Source of the DNA: JBCBDX01 sp039815825
Lineage (GTDB): Bacteria > Pseudomonadota > Alphaproteobacteria > Rhizobiales > Rhizobiaceae
DNA length: 64,000 bases
NCBI GenBank assembly: GCA_039815825.1
Contig: JBCBYO010000002.1
Location: 62,001-126,000, forward strand
Direction: 5' to 3'
This document shows positions 44,695-53,660 of the stretch, one piece after another. The stretch's first letter is position 1; each line of letters begins with the position of its first letter. Both the position numbers and the translations under genes were made by a program. The notes under the pieces are model-generated. The model saw nothing but the letters and a program-made list of their open reading frames with translations. It was not told the origin of the DNA and did not search any database.

Positions 44695-44778
44695 AAAAAT
44701 CTCCGGTTTTGTTCAATAGCCGAAGGGCCGATGCGAAATCGGTTTACCCAGACAGTCAACCGTACGCCCCTCATTAAA

Positions 44779-44838
44779 GGTCAGCTCACGGCCGATCCGT
44801 TCTGGCCCGACGCTTTCAGTTGGGCCCTGCCGGTGACC
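44779..44838 (-). promoter_or_regulatory. structured 5' leader element upstream of the DUF6732-cbiX-cob operon
   Basis: On the minus strand this 60-base stretch folds as nested stems: GGTCA with TGACC at the ends, CGGC with GCCG inside, and GGCCC with GGGCC around a 13-base loop AACTGAAAGCGTC. A second perfect hairpin, CCGAT-TTCGC-ATCGG, lies further toward the gene. The AACTG-AAGCG loop loosely recalls part of the cobalamin riboswitch core, but no B12 box is visible. It is a candidate RNA regulator only. Confidence 0.4.
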
Positions 44839-44902
44839 TGTGTCTATGGATGCTTTGAGGAGTCGTCAATCGCGCAAACGCCACGCGCTGTCGCCAAGAG
44901 GA

Positions 44903-45322
44903 TCAGGCGCTGCCGCCCTTCAAATCAAAGCCGAGCATATCGGCCGTTTTACCAAGCAATTGCAGCTCGCGCGTATCCAGAACATCATCGCTTTCTGCGA
45001 TTTGGATCATACGATCAAGAAGATCACGCCGGCGCTCTTCCGGGAGCTCGCTAAAAATCTGAACCGTTTGCTCAGCGGTCATTTCATACCCGAAATCTTC
45101 CAGATATTTGTAGACTTCCGACATCACCTCCGGATTGAGGCCAAAGGCCGTCCGGCAGATGCTCTTAAACATCATAAGCTCTTCGTTGCGCACTTCACCG
45201 TCAGCCAGGATCATCCGGAAAAGCAGTAACAATTCTGCCGTCAGCGCGGGGTCGTTGGCGACCAGCCGCACTGTTTTGTCACGCTCCAGCATTGTTTTAA
45301 TGGTATCCAATAGCCCCACCAT
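44903..45322 (-). CDS. TerB family protein
   Basis: This 139-residue acidic, helical protein has the TerB pattern: LVANDPALTAELLLLFRMILADGEVRNEELMMFKSICRTAFGL, then YLEDFGYEMTAEQTVQIFSELPEERRRDLLDRMIQIAESDD. The acidic DGE and SDD turns resemble the metal-binding sites of TerB. Tellurite resistance is only the family name; no other ter genes are nearby. It lies just upstream of the cbiX operon leader on the same strand, so readthrough is possible. Confidence 0.85.
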   Translation of the reverse strand: MVGLLDTIKTMLERDKTVRLVANDPALTAELLLLFRMILADGEVRNEELMMFKSICRTAFGLNPEVMSEVYKYLEDFGYEMTAEQTVQIFSELPEERRRDLLDRMIQIAESDDVLDTRELQLLGKTADMLGFDLKGGSA

Positions 45323-45395
45323 GTGTGTCGCCTCCCGATAAGATAGTAGCCCATGGCAATTGCGCCCATTAAACCTTCGTGGTCAAACGAAAGTC

Positions 45396-46148
45396 ATGCT
45401 TGAAGACGCTACAACACTGCTCATCCTTCTCGCAATGGCAGCCTTTTTGGCAGGTTTCATCGATGCCATAGCAGGTGGAGGCGGTCTTATAACCGTACCG
45501 GCCCTCGTGTTGGCAGGACTGCCACCGGTAGAAGCGCTGGGTACCAACAAATTGCAGGGCCTTTTTGGAACGGGCGCAGCAGCCATCAACTATAGCCGCA
45601 AGGGTTATGTGGATTTGAAGCAGCAGTGGCCGAGCGCCCTCATTGCGGGCGGCGCATCTGTTATAGGCGCTGGGATTGCCACCATTGTGCCAGCAGATTG
45701 GTTTCGCGCGGTCTTACCGTTTTTGCTGGTGGCGATCGCGCTTTTCTTTTGGCTCAAGCCCGGCCTTGACGATACCGATAAGGCAGCCCGTATAGCGCCT
45801 GCGCTGTTTATTGGGACGCTCGTCCCGCTGCTTGGGTTCTATGATGGATTGTTTGGACCCGGAACCGGCTCGTTCTTCATGCTCGGTTTTGTAACGCTGG
45901 CAGGATATGGCGTCCTAAAGGCCACCGCGCACACAAAGCTTTTAAACTTCGCATCCAACGTCGGCGGATTAATTTTTTTCGCTTTCGCCGGAGCTGTGGC
46001 GTGGAAGATCGGACTGGCCATGGCGGTCGCGCAGATCGCCGGGGCGCGTGTTGGCTCGAGCTTGGCCATGAGACGGGGGGCCGGGCTCATCAAACCGCTA
46101 TTGGTGATCACCTGCGCAGCATTGGCCGTGCGTCTTTGGATGAACTAA
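45396..46148 (+). CDS. TSUP (TauE/SafE) family membrane transporter
   Basis: The 250-residue protein has about 7-8 hydrophobic segments. The first repeat contains AFLAGFIDAIAGGGGLITVPALVLAGLPPVEALGTNKLQG, the hallmark TSUP motif, and a second matching repeat contains GFYDGLFGPGTGSFFMLGFV. The family exports sulfite or sulfonates or has other anion roles. Here it lies between two cob operons, divergent from terB, so a metal-related role is conceivable but unsupported. ATG 45396 was chosen because it gives a compact N-terminus. Confidence 0.85.
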   Translation: MLEDATTLLILLAMAAFLAGFIDAIAGGGGLITVPALVLAGLPPVEALGTNKLQGLFGTGAAAINYSRKGYVDLKQQWPSALIAGGASVIGAGIATIVPADWFRAVLPFLLVAIALFFWLKPGLDDTDKAARIAPALFIGTLVPLLGFYDGLFGPGTGSFFMLGFVTLAGYGVLKATAHTKLLNFASNVGGLIFFAFAGAVAWKIGLAMAVAQIAGARVGSSLAMRRGAGLIKPLLVITCAALAVRLWMN

Positions 46149-46152
46149 CCGC

Positions 46153-46770
46153 TTACCACTCTACGCCGATTTGTGCCTTTACCCCGGAGCGGAACGGATG
46201 TTTGACCAACTCCATTTCAGTGACCAAATCGGCAATCTCGATCAGCTCTTCCTTGGCGTTGCGACCTGTTAAAACGACATGGGTCATTTCGGGTTTTTCA
46301 TCGCGCAAAAATGCAACGACGTCGGCAATCGCGATGTAGTCATAGCGAATGGCGATGTTGATCTCATCAAGCAAAACCATGTGGTTGGTCTCGTCGCGGA
46401 TCAATTCCTTGGCCGTCGCCCACGCCGCTTGTGCCATCTCGATGTCGCGTTCCTTGTCTTGGGTTTCCCACGTGAAACCCTCGCCCATGGTGTGGAACGC
46501 ACATTGATCGGCGAACTTATCGAGAATCAGATCGCGCTCACCGGTCGACATACCGCCCTTGATAAACTGCACCACCGCGCATTTGCGACCGTGCGCAATA
46601 TGCCGAAAAATCATGCCGAAAGCCGCTGTCGACTTGCCCTTGCCTTTACCGGTGTGGACGATGATCAGGCCCTTCTCATCGGTCTTGGTGGCCATGATCT
46701 TGTCGCGCGCCGCTTTCTTCTTGGCCATTTTAGCATTGTGCTTGGCGACATCTTCGGGCGTGTCTGTCAT
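46153..46770 (-). CDS. cobO: cob(I)yrinic acid a,c-diamide adenosyltransferase
   Basis: The 205-residue CobO/BtuR-type enzyme has the P-loop GLIIVHTGKGKGKSTAAFGM, AVVQFIKGGMSTGERD, HTMGEGFTWETQDKERD, MVLLDEINIAIRYDY and HVVLTGRNAKEELIEIADLVTEM. It transfers the 5'-deoxyadenosyl group from ATP to the cobalt. It overlaps cobN by 4 bases and ends the cobQ-U-W-N-O operon. Confidence 0.96.
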   Translation of the reverse strand: MTDTPEDVAKHNAKMAKKKAARDKIMATKTDEKGLIIVHTGKGKGKSTAAFGMIFRHIAHGRKCAVVQFIKGGMSTGERDLILDKFADQCAFHTMGEGFTWETQDKERDIEMAQAAWATAKELIRDETNHMVLLDEINIAIRYDYIAIADVVAFLRDEKPEMTHVVLTGRNAKEELIEIADLVTEMELVKHPFRSGVKAQIGVEW

Positions 46771-49700
46771 TCAATCATCCTCTCCAAATCAAACTGCGCT
46801 GAGTTGCTTTTCGGCGTCCACAATTCCCGCTCTATGGCTTCTTTCAAGCGCATTGCAATTTCGTGCAAGGCATCCGGGTTCTTCTCTTCTATGAATGCGC
46901 GAACATCAGCATCCATTAGATAGGCCTGATAAACCGCGTCAAAGTGATGGTCCCGCACCGCACCCGTCGTCGCAGCAAATGCAAACATATAGTCGACGGT
47001 CGCCGCCATCTCGAACGCGCCCTTGTAGCCATGGCGCATCACACCTTCGATCCATTTCGGGTTGACAACGCGGGCACGTACAATGCGGCCAATCTCATCT
47101 TCCAGCGTGCGAATGACAGGCCGTTCAGGCCGGGAATGATCATTGTGATAGTTTGCAGGTTTTTCGCCGCGCGCCTTCTCAACTGCCGCGGTCATACCAC
47201 CTTCGAACTGATAATAATCGTCAGAATCCAAGAGATCATGTTCACGATTGTCCTGGTTCTGAACAACCGCCTCGACAGTCTTGAGACGTCCTTCAAAAGC
47301 ATCGCGCGCGTCGGTTCCAGCGTCTTTTGCTCCGTATGCATATGACCCCCAAACCATAAAGGCCTCGGCGAGATCTTCCTTGTCGGACCAGCCGCCCCCG
47401 TCGATCAACGCCTGTAGACCAGCACCGTAAGCGCCCGGCTTGGAACCGAACACACGAAAACCGGCCTGCGATTGGGCAGCCTCTTCTGCATGGCCTGCGC
47501 CAACGAGCGTTTCCACCTCCTCCGCCATACGCGCCGCAATCGGATTGTCGCTCGCATCCTCATCCAAGGCACCGACCGCCCGAACAGCCTTGTCAAACAA
47601 TGCGATTTGATCGGGGAACGCATCACGGAAAAAGCCGGATATACGCAAGGTTACATCGACACGCGGCCGTCCCAGTTTGGCGGTCGGCATGATCTCAAAA
47701 CCAGTGACACGCCGCGAAATGCCATCCCATACCGGCTTGGCACCGATCAGTGCCAGCGCTTGAGCGATATCATCTCCCCCGGTGCGCATATTGGATGTAC
47801 CCCATGCGGTCAGCGCCATGGAGGTCGGCCAATCGCCATGGTCCTGCACATAACGGGTCACCAGCATTTGCGCGGATCGAAAACCAAGGTCCCAAGCCGT
47901 TTCGGTGGGCACAGCGCGACTGTCCACCGAATAGAAATTTCGACCGGTCGGTAGCACATCCGGACGCCCGCGTGTCGGTGCGCCCGATGATCCAGGCTCA
48001 ACGAAACGACCCCCAAGCGCAGTCAGCACACCGCTTATCTCGCCCGTCCCGCAGCTTAACACATCCGGCCGCAGCCGTTCGTTGATATTCTTCAAAGCTC
48101 TAGCCACCTGCGGCCATTCATCTGCACATTGCTCTTCGCCAGAAACCAAGGCGGCGGCGAGCAGCTCAATGCGTTCAACCGTGTCGCCATGGGTGCGCCA
48201 AGGATCATCTGAAATATTTTGCAGCGCCAGAGGCTTTGGGCCGCTCCAAGCCGCTGCCATTTCGGCATCCAGCGGATCATACTGCGTGGATTCCATACCC
48301 AACACATCTTGTGCAATTGCCCGCTGCAAGCTTAACCCGTCGCGACTGGGCACACGCGCTAAAGCGACCAATAAATCGGTCAGCAGACGCCCCTCTGGCG
48401 CGACACCAAAGACATGCAAACCATCGCGGATTTGCATTTCCTTCAGGTCGCACAAATAGGCATCCAACTTTTCAAGCGCCGTATCGCTATCATCGCTTTT
48501 CTCAATACCGGCATCATGGTCCAACCCGAGATCGCGCACCAAATCCAGAATGTGGGTTCGCAGCAGTTTCAGCCGTCGTGGATCATGCCCCGCCGCCTCA
48601 TAATATTCGTCGACCAATGCCTCCAGAGACTTCAGCGGCCCATAGCTTTCGGCGCGCGTTAGCGGCGGTGTCAGATGGTCAACAATGACCGCAGAAGTCC
48701 GGCGTTTGGCCTGTGTTCCCTCACCCGGGTCATTGACGATAAACGGATAGATGTTGGGAATCGGGCCAAGCAGCGCTTCCGGATAACAGCTTTCGGATAG
48801 CGCCAGCGCTTTGCCTGGCAACCATTCCAGATTGCCATGTTTGCCCATGTGCAACACGGCATCGCAGTGACGGCGCAAATAAGCATAAAAGGCAAGGTAC
48901 CCATGCGGAGGGACAAGGTCCGGCGAATGATACGTTTCCTTGGGATCGATGTTATAGCCGCGTGCTGGTTGAATGCCGACAGCGGTGTTGCCGAACCGCG
49001 CGAGCGGCAAGGCGAACTGACCATCCAAGAAAAACGGATCATCTTCGGGCCCGCCCCAACGCCTCAACACTTCGTCCCGCACTTCACGCGGGAGGCTGTC
49101 GAAAAATTGGCGGTACTCACTAATGGATATCGTCTCCCGAACCTCGCGCCCGGAGAGTGCAGCGTTTGTCGGTCCAGCCTTCATGTGGGCGATCAACGCA
49201 TCACCGTCGAGCGGTGCATCGCCAACATCATATCCCGCTATTTGCAGCGCCTTGAGCACTTCCACTGCACCGGCAGGCGTATCCAAACCAACGCCGTTGG
49301 CCAGCCGCCCATCGCGGTTGGGATAATTGGCGAGTACGAGCGCAACCTTTTTGTCTGGAGCTGCTAATCCGCGCAGCTTTGTCCATGCCACTGCGCGGCC
49401 CGCGACAGCTTCTACGCGATCATGTAGTGGCTTGTGCGTCGCGATGGTGCATTCCGTCGCCGCATCAAAATGGTCCCCGGATTTAAAGGAAATCGCCCCG
49501 GCCAAAACCCGGCCATCGATCTCCGGCAGGGCCACGCTCATCGCAAGATCACGAGCTCCCAGCCCTTGCGCACTCTCGCGCCAAGCATCCTCAGGTATAG
49601 ACGCCAAAACCGCTTGCAGAACAACCGCGCCACTCTCTTCAAGGACAGTCGGCGAATGGCGCTTCCCTAGCGAGGAGACAGCAAAGCCCGTCAAATTGAT

Positions 49701-50447
49701 CACCACCGAAGGTGAATTGTCTCCAAAGAGCTTTGTGACCGTGGCTTGACTGATGGGGTCCTTCAAGCTCGTCACATAGATCGGCACCGGTCGGATACCG
49801 CGCCGCGCAAGCGCATCTGCCAATATGTCGACGGGGGCCATTTGTCCGGACTGAACGAGCGCACGGTAAAACACGATGGCAACAACGGGCGCCTGATCAG
49901 GCAAGTCGTCGGCGCGCTCTACCACACCAGCCCGCAACAACGGTCTGGCCGTCGCAGAAATTGCACTACCTGATTTCAGCTCGCGGCAACCTTCAAGAAA
50001 ACCCCGAGCGTTCTCGGCACCGCCCTCACGGAGCAAGGCCCAAAGTATCGTCCAGCTTTGCGCGTCAATTGTTGAATATTGCAGAAGTGCATCGTCGGGC
50101 TTGTCATCACCCGGCAGAAGCGCCAGCAAACAGCCATGTTGATCAGCGCATGCACGTAAAGCTTCCGCCAAATATTGCCAGTAGGAAAGCCCGCCAAGCA
50201 AACGCGCCACAATGATTTTGGCATGGCGGCCGGTGCGCTGCACCCACGTGTCGACCGACATCGGATGCTTGAGCCGCATAATGTTGACCAGCCGCAGCGA
50301 TGCGTCCGGGTCGCGGCTGCGGGCTAGCAGGGCAAGCTCCGTATCAGCTGCACTTAAAAAGCAGATGTCGCCGGGTGATTGACCCAAGTCGATGGCTTCG
50401 CCATCACCATCATCAATCGTACCTTGCTGTGCGAGTAGCAGGTGCAA
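46767..50447 (-). CDS. cobN: cobaltochelatase subunit CobN
   Basis: The 1226-residue large subunit of the ATP-dependent cobaltochelatase (CobN/magnesium chelatase H family) has HLLLAQQGTIDDGDGEAIDLG near the N-terminus, AVLHMGKHGNLEWLPGKALALSE in the middle, and GAPTRGRPDVLPTGRNFYSVD and ALTAWGTSNMRTGGDDIAQALALIG late. It inserts cobalt into hydrogenobyrinic acid a,c-diamide with CobS and CobT, neither seen here. The length is normal. It lies 4 bases after cobW. Confidence 0.96.
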   Translation of the reverse strand: MHLLLAQQGTIDDGDGEAIDLGQSPGDICFLSAADTELALLARSRDPDASLRLVNIMRLKHPMSVDTWVQRTGRHAKIIVARLLGGLSYWQYLAEALRACADQHGCLLALLPGDDKPDDALLQYSTIDAQSWTILWALLREGGAENARGFLEGCRELKSGSAISATARPLLRAGVVERADDLPDQAPVVAIVFYRALVQSGQMAPVDILADALARRGIRPVPIYVTSLKDPISQATVTKLFGDNSPSVVINLTGFAVSSLGKRHSPTVLEESGAVVLQAVLASIPEDAWRESAQGLGARDLAMSVALPEIDGRVLAGAISFKSGDHFDAATECTIATHKPLHDRVEAVAGRAVAWTKLRGLAAPDKKVALVLANYPNRDGRLANGVGLDTPAGAVEVLKALQIAGYDVGDAPLDGDALIAHMKAGPTNAALSGREVRETISISEYRQFFDSLPREVRDEVLRRWGGPEDDPFFLDGQFALPLARFGNTAVGIQPARGYNIDPKETYHSPDLVPPHGYLAFYAYLRRHCDAVLHMGKHGNLEWLPGKALALSESCYPEALLGPIPNIYPFIVNDPGEGTQAKRRTSAVIVDHLTPPLTRAESYGPLKSLEALVDEYYEAAGHDPRRLKLLRTHILDLVRDLGLDHDAGIEKSDDSDTALEKLDAYLCDLKEMQIRDGLHVFGVAPEGRLLTDLLVALARVPSRDGLSLQRAIAQDVLGMESTQYDPLDAEMAAAWSGPKPLALQNISDDPWRTHGDTVERIELLAAALVSGEEQCADEWPQVARALKNINERLRPDVLSCGTGEISGVLTALGGRFVEPGSSGAPTRGRPDVLPTGRNFYSVDSRAVPTETAWDLGFRSAQMLVTRYVQDHGDWPTSMALTAWGTSNMRTGGDDIAQALALIGAKPVWDGISRRVTGFEIMPTAKLGRPRVDVTLRISGFFRDAFPDQIALFDKAVRAVGALDEDASDNPIAARMAEEVETLVGAGHAEEAAQSQAGFRVFGSKPGAYGAGLQALIDGGGWSDKEDLAEAFMVWGSYAYGAKDAGTDARDAFEGRLKTVEAVVQNQDNREHDLLDSDDYYQFEGGMTAAVEKARGEKPANYHNDHSRPERPVIRTLEDEIGRIVRARVVNPKWIEGVMRHGYKGAFEMAATVDYMFAFAATTGAVRDHHFDAVYQAYLMDADVRAFIEEKNPDALHEIAMRLKEAIERELWTPKSNSAQFDLERMIE

Positions 50448-50451
50448 CGCG

Positions 50452-51531
50452 TCAGACCGCCGCCTTTACCGCAGTCTCGATCGCTCGCTGGTCAAGCCCA
50501 TGAATGCCAATGACAACCAACCGTGTTTCGCGGCTCTCGTCTTCTTGCCAAGGCCGGTCAAAATAGGCGTCAATACGACGACCAACGGCCTGAACCACAA
50601 GACGCATCGGCTTGCCGGGAACATCAACAAATCCCTTGCAGCGCAGCACGTCATGTTCGGCAATAACGGCGCTTAGATTCGCGACAAACGCATCAATGTC
50701 CTGCGCCGGACCCGCCTGGACCACGAAGCTTTCAAAATCATCATGGTCGTGATGATGGTGTTGGTGGTCCTCGTCATCATCATGATGATGCTCGTGGTGC
50801 AGTTCATGATGCGATTTGCGGTTTGCAATCTCGCTTTCAGTGGCCGCATCCAATCCCAATAGCACATCAACAGGCAGTTGCCCGTGACTTGCTGAAACAA
50901 CTTTCAGCGGCCGGCCAACCTCACCGGCTACCTGGTCTTTGACCGATGTTAGAGCATCAACGTCTACAAGATCAGCCTTGTTCAAGACAATCATGTCAGC
51001 GGCGCGGATCTGGTCTTCGAAAAGCTCCTCCAGCGGACTTTCATGGTCCAACTCCTCATCCGCTTTGCGCTGCGCATCGAGCGCATCGTGATCATGTGCG
51101 AAGCGACCCTCGGCAACAGCAGCTGCGTCGATAACCGTCACAACCCCATCAACAGTCACCTGTGTCTTGATCTCGGGCCAATTAAAGGCGGCGACAAGCG
51201 GCTGAGGCAGCGCCAAGCCTGATGTCTCAATGACAATGTGGTCCGGTCTATCTTCGCGCTCCAAAAGCGCCGTCATGGTGGGGATGAAATCATCGGCAAC
51301 CGTGCAGCAGATGCAGCCATTGGTCAGCTCTACAATATCATCTTCCGTGCAGGTTTCGATGCCGCAGCCCTTCAAGACATCGCCATCAACGCCCAAATCG
51401 CCAAACTCGTTGATGATTAGCGCTATTTTTCGACCGTCAGCATTTTGCAGCATGTTGCGGATCATTGTGGTTTTGCCGGCACCTAGAAAACCGGTAATGA
51501 CCGTCGCCGGTATTTTCGCTGTCGTCAGCAT
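50452..51531 (-). CDS. cobW: CobW, COG0523-type GTPase with His-rich loop
   Basis: The 359-residue G3E GTPase has the P-loop TVITGFLGAGKTTMI, the metal-binding GCICCTVADD, SGLALPQPLV, VLNKADLVD and a His/Asp-rich linker (HHELHHEHHHDDDEDHQHHH, then HDHDDFES) before the C-terminal CobW domain. It probably supplies Co2+ to the corrin pathway. ATG 51531 was chosen over a TTG nine bases upstream. It lies between cobU and cobN. Confidence 0.94.
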   Translation of the reverse strand: MLTTAKIPATVITGFLGAGKTTMIRNMLQNADGRKIALIINEFGDLGVDGDVLKGCGIETCTEDDIVELTNGCICCTVADDFIPTMTALLEREDRPDHIVIETSGLALPQPLVAAFNWPEIKTQVTVDGVVTVIDAAAVAEGRFAHDHDALDAQRKADEELDHESPLEELFEDQIRAADMIVLNKADLVDVDALTSVKDQVAGEVGRPLKVVSASHGQLPVDVLLGLDAATESEIANRKSHHELHHEHHHDDDEDHQHHHHDHDDFESFVVQAGPAQDIDAFVANLSAVIAEHDVLRCKGFVDVPGKPMRLVVQAVGRRIDAYFDRPWQEDESRETRLVVIGIHGLDQRAIETAVKAAV

Positions 51532-51536
51532 ATGTC

Positions 51537-52067
51537 TCAATCATCCTTCAGTGTCAGCGGCAAACCCGCTGCGATAAAATGAACCTTGTTGGCGAGCAAC
51601 GCCACATCCTGATGCAATTGTCCGGCGTGATCACGAAAATCGCGCGCCATCTTGTTATCGGGCACTATGCCGAGGCCTACTTCGTTGGATACCAAAACCA
51701 CAAGGCCTTCGCATTTGTCCAACACGGCGCAAAGTGACGCAAACCGATCCGCAATAGGCGCTTCGGCAAGCATCAAATTGGTGACCCAAAGAGTCAGGCA
51801 ATCAACAAGAATGGCACGTCCCTGCCGCGCCTCACGTTCTATGACACCCGGCAGATCGATCGGCTCTTCAATCGTTTGCCAATGCGGATTGCGCCGCGAC
51901 TTGTGCTTATCGACCCGCGACCGCATCTCGTCGTCCCAAACCTGCGCCGTTGCCAAATAAAGTGGCTGCAAACCGCTGTCCAAAACCATCTTCTCTGCAA
52001 AGACGGATTTCCCCGAACGAGCGCCGCCAAGCACCAACACAACGCCAGATGTCACAGGCCGAACCAT
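51537..52067 (-). CDS. cobU: bifunctional adenosylcobinamide kinase / guanylyltransferase
   Basis: The 176-residue enzyme (CobP in P. denitrificans naming, CobU in Salmonella) has VLVLGGARSGKSVFAEKMV (P-loop), YLATAQVWDDEMRSRVDKHKSRR, the guanylylated His region, LVDCLTLWVTNLM and VLVSNEVGLGIVPDN. It activates the side chain to AdoCbi-GDP before lower-ligand attachment. One base separates it from the cobQ stop. Confidence 0.95.
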   Translation of the reverse strand: MVRPVTSGVVLVLGGARSGKSVFAEKMVLDSGLQPLYLATAQVWDDEMRSRVDKHKSRRNPHWQTIEEPIDLPGVIEREARQGRAILVDCLTLWVTNLMLAEAPIADRFASLCAVLDKCEGLVVLVSNEVGLGIVPDNKMARDFRDHAGQLHQDVALLANKVHFIAAGLPLTLKDD

Positions 52068-52068
52068 A

Positions 52069-53550
52069 TCAAGCAGCTCCCCTTTCTGATGCTGACAAAT
52101 CTGACGCTAAGAGCATGGCGTCAATATCCAACACATTCTCCATCGCATCAGCCAACTCATCAAGCGCGGCCTCAATATTGTGTCGGTGATCCGCACCGTC
52201 GCTTTCCACGCCCAGGCGCGCAAGAAATGCTTTCCGATATGGCCCACTTTCAAAAAGACCATGTAAGTACGTGCCAAAAACCTGCCCGTCCGGAGAAGTG
52301 GCACCGTCCATCCGCCCATCCATGTCAACAATCGGTCGGACGCAATCAGCCCCCTCAGTCTTACCCAAATGGATTTCATAACCGGTCAGCGGATGCCGTC
52401 CATCAACACTTACCGCACGGGCGTTTTGCACCGTCTTCTCAGGCTGCATCACAGTATCAACAGCAAGGAGCCCAAGCCCTTCTACCTTGCTTGGAGACCC
52501 CTCCAGCCCGCCCGGATCCGCTATGCTGTTGCCAAGCATCTGGTAGCCGCCGCAAAGTCCAACCACCAATGCACCGCCTTGGATCGCTTCTTGAATTCGC
52601 GCATCCCAACCCAATTGGCGAAAACTGTTCAAATCACCAATTGTGGATTTCGAGCCCGGGACAATCACCGCGGCAGGGCGCGTCGGCCAATCGTCATCGG
52701 GCAGAATAAACTGCACATCAACACCAGGCTCAGCGCTCAACGGGTCAAGATCATCAAAATTGGCGATCCGATCCAAGACAGGAACAGCGATCGTAACCGG
52801 TGCGGCGCTTTCGCGAGAAAGCTTTTCCAGAACTACGGAGTCTTCAGCGGGCAAACGCGCTGCCGCAACCTGCCACCCCAGCACGCCAAAACTTGGCCAA
52901 CTGGTGAAACGCGTTACGATCTCCAGACCCTCGTCAAAGAGCGAGACGTCACCGCGAAATTTGTTGATCAGATAGCCGACAATCATATCGCGATCAGCGG
53001 GTTCCAAGACCGTATGGGTACCGACCAACGAGGCGATGACGCCCCCGCGATCAATATCACCAACCAAAACGACTGGCACTCGTGCCGCCGTCGCAAACCC
53101 CATATTGGCAATATCGCCCTTGCGCAGATTAATCTCCGCCGGGGAACCTGCACCTTCGACCAACACAATGTCGGCCTCGCGCTTGAGCACGTCAAAAGAC
53201 TCCAAAACCGCGCCCAACAAAGTCGGTTTGAGGGCTTGATAATCTCGACCTTTGGCGGTGCCCCGAACTTTTCCATGCACGACAATCTGGCTGCCCGTCT
53301 CGCTTTGGGGTTTTAGCAAAACCGGGTTCATGTGGATGGAAGGAGCGACACCACAAGCAAGTGCTTGAAGCCATTGAGCCCTACCGATCTCGCCGCCATC
53401 GCGAGCAACGGCGGCATTGTTGGACATATTCTGGGGCTTGAACGGTCGTACTTTTAAACCGCGCTTCTTCAAAGCACGGCAAAGGCCGGCCACCAGAACC
53501 GTCTTGCCAACGTCCGAACCTGTCCCTTGAAACATCAGCGCCCGTGTCAT
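52069..53550 (-). CDS. cobQ: cobyric acid synthase
   Basis: The 493-residue glutamine-dependent amidotransferase has LMFQGTGSDVGKTVLVAGLCRAL at its start, KPQNMSNNAAV, LVEGAGSPAEINLR, VGDIDRGGVIASLVGT, and the glutaminase part VVGLCGGYQMLGNSI with a C-terminal GTYLHGLFESG. It amidates carboxylates b, d, e and g. It is the first gene of the cobQ-U-W-N-O operon; its leader contains an intrinsic terminator hairpin. Confidence 0.96.
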   Translation of the reverse strand: MTRALMFQGTGSDVGKTVLVAGLCRALKKRGLKVRPFKPQNMSNNAAVARDGGEIGRAQWLQALACGVAPSIHMNPVLLKPQSETGSQIVVHGKVRGTAKGRDYQALKPTLLGAVLESFDVLKREADIVLVEGAGSPAEINLRKGDIANMGFATAARVPVVLVGDIDRGGVIASLVGTHTVLEPADRDMIVGYLINKFRGDVSLFDEGLEIVTRFTSWPSFGVLGWQVAAARLPAEDSVVLEKLSRESAAPVTIAVPVLDRIANFDDLDPLSAEPGVDVQFILPDDDWPTRPAAVIVPGSKSTIGDLNSFRQLGWDARIQEAIQGGALVVGLCGGYQMLGNSIADPGGLEGSPSKVEGLGLLAVDTVMQPEKTVQNARAVSVDGRHPLTGYEIHLGKTEGADCVRPIVDMDGRMDGATSPDGQVFGTYLHGLFESGPYRKAFLARLGVESDGADHRHNIEAALDELADAMENVLDIDAMLLASDLSASERGAA

Positions 53551-53621
53551 GGTCAGACGGTTATATCAGCGTTGTGTCCACGCAAAGCGTTTTCGAAGCC
53601 TGCTCGCACGGCACAAGAAAT

Positions 53622-53660
53622 AAAAAATCGCGCCAGCCAAGTGCTGCACGCGATTTTTTT
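53622..53660 (-). terminator. intrinsic terminator hairpin in the cobQ leader (possible attenuator)
   Basis: Stem AAAAAATCGCG with CGCGATTTTTT, extended inside by CAGC/GCTG around loop CAAGT. On either strand a run of T follows the GC part, so it can act in both directions. It lies about 70 bases upstream of the cobQ ATG on the minus strand and downstream of other hairpins, so it could be an attenuator of the cobQ operon; ending transcription of an unseen upstream RNA is the alternative. Confidence 0.65.

Noticed and set aside
44510..44716. Cys/Trp-rich N-terminal extension of CbiX
   Set aside because: This stretch is the small His membrane protein gene read in another frame; CbiX has a proper ATG at 44509 with the usual N-terminus.
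52369..53316. 315-codon open frame on the plus strand opposite cobQ
   Set aside because: It is antisense to cobQ with the Arg/Asn/His-rich composition of a shadow frame; no domain is visible.
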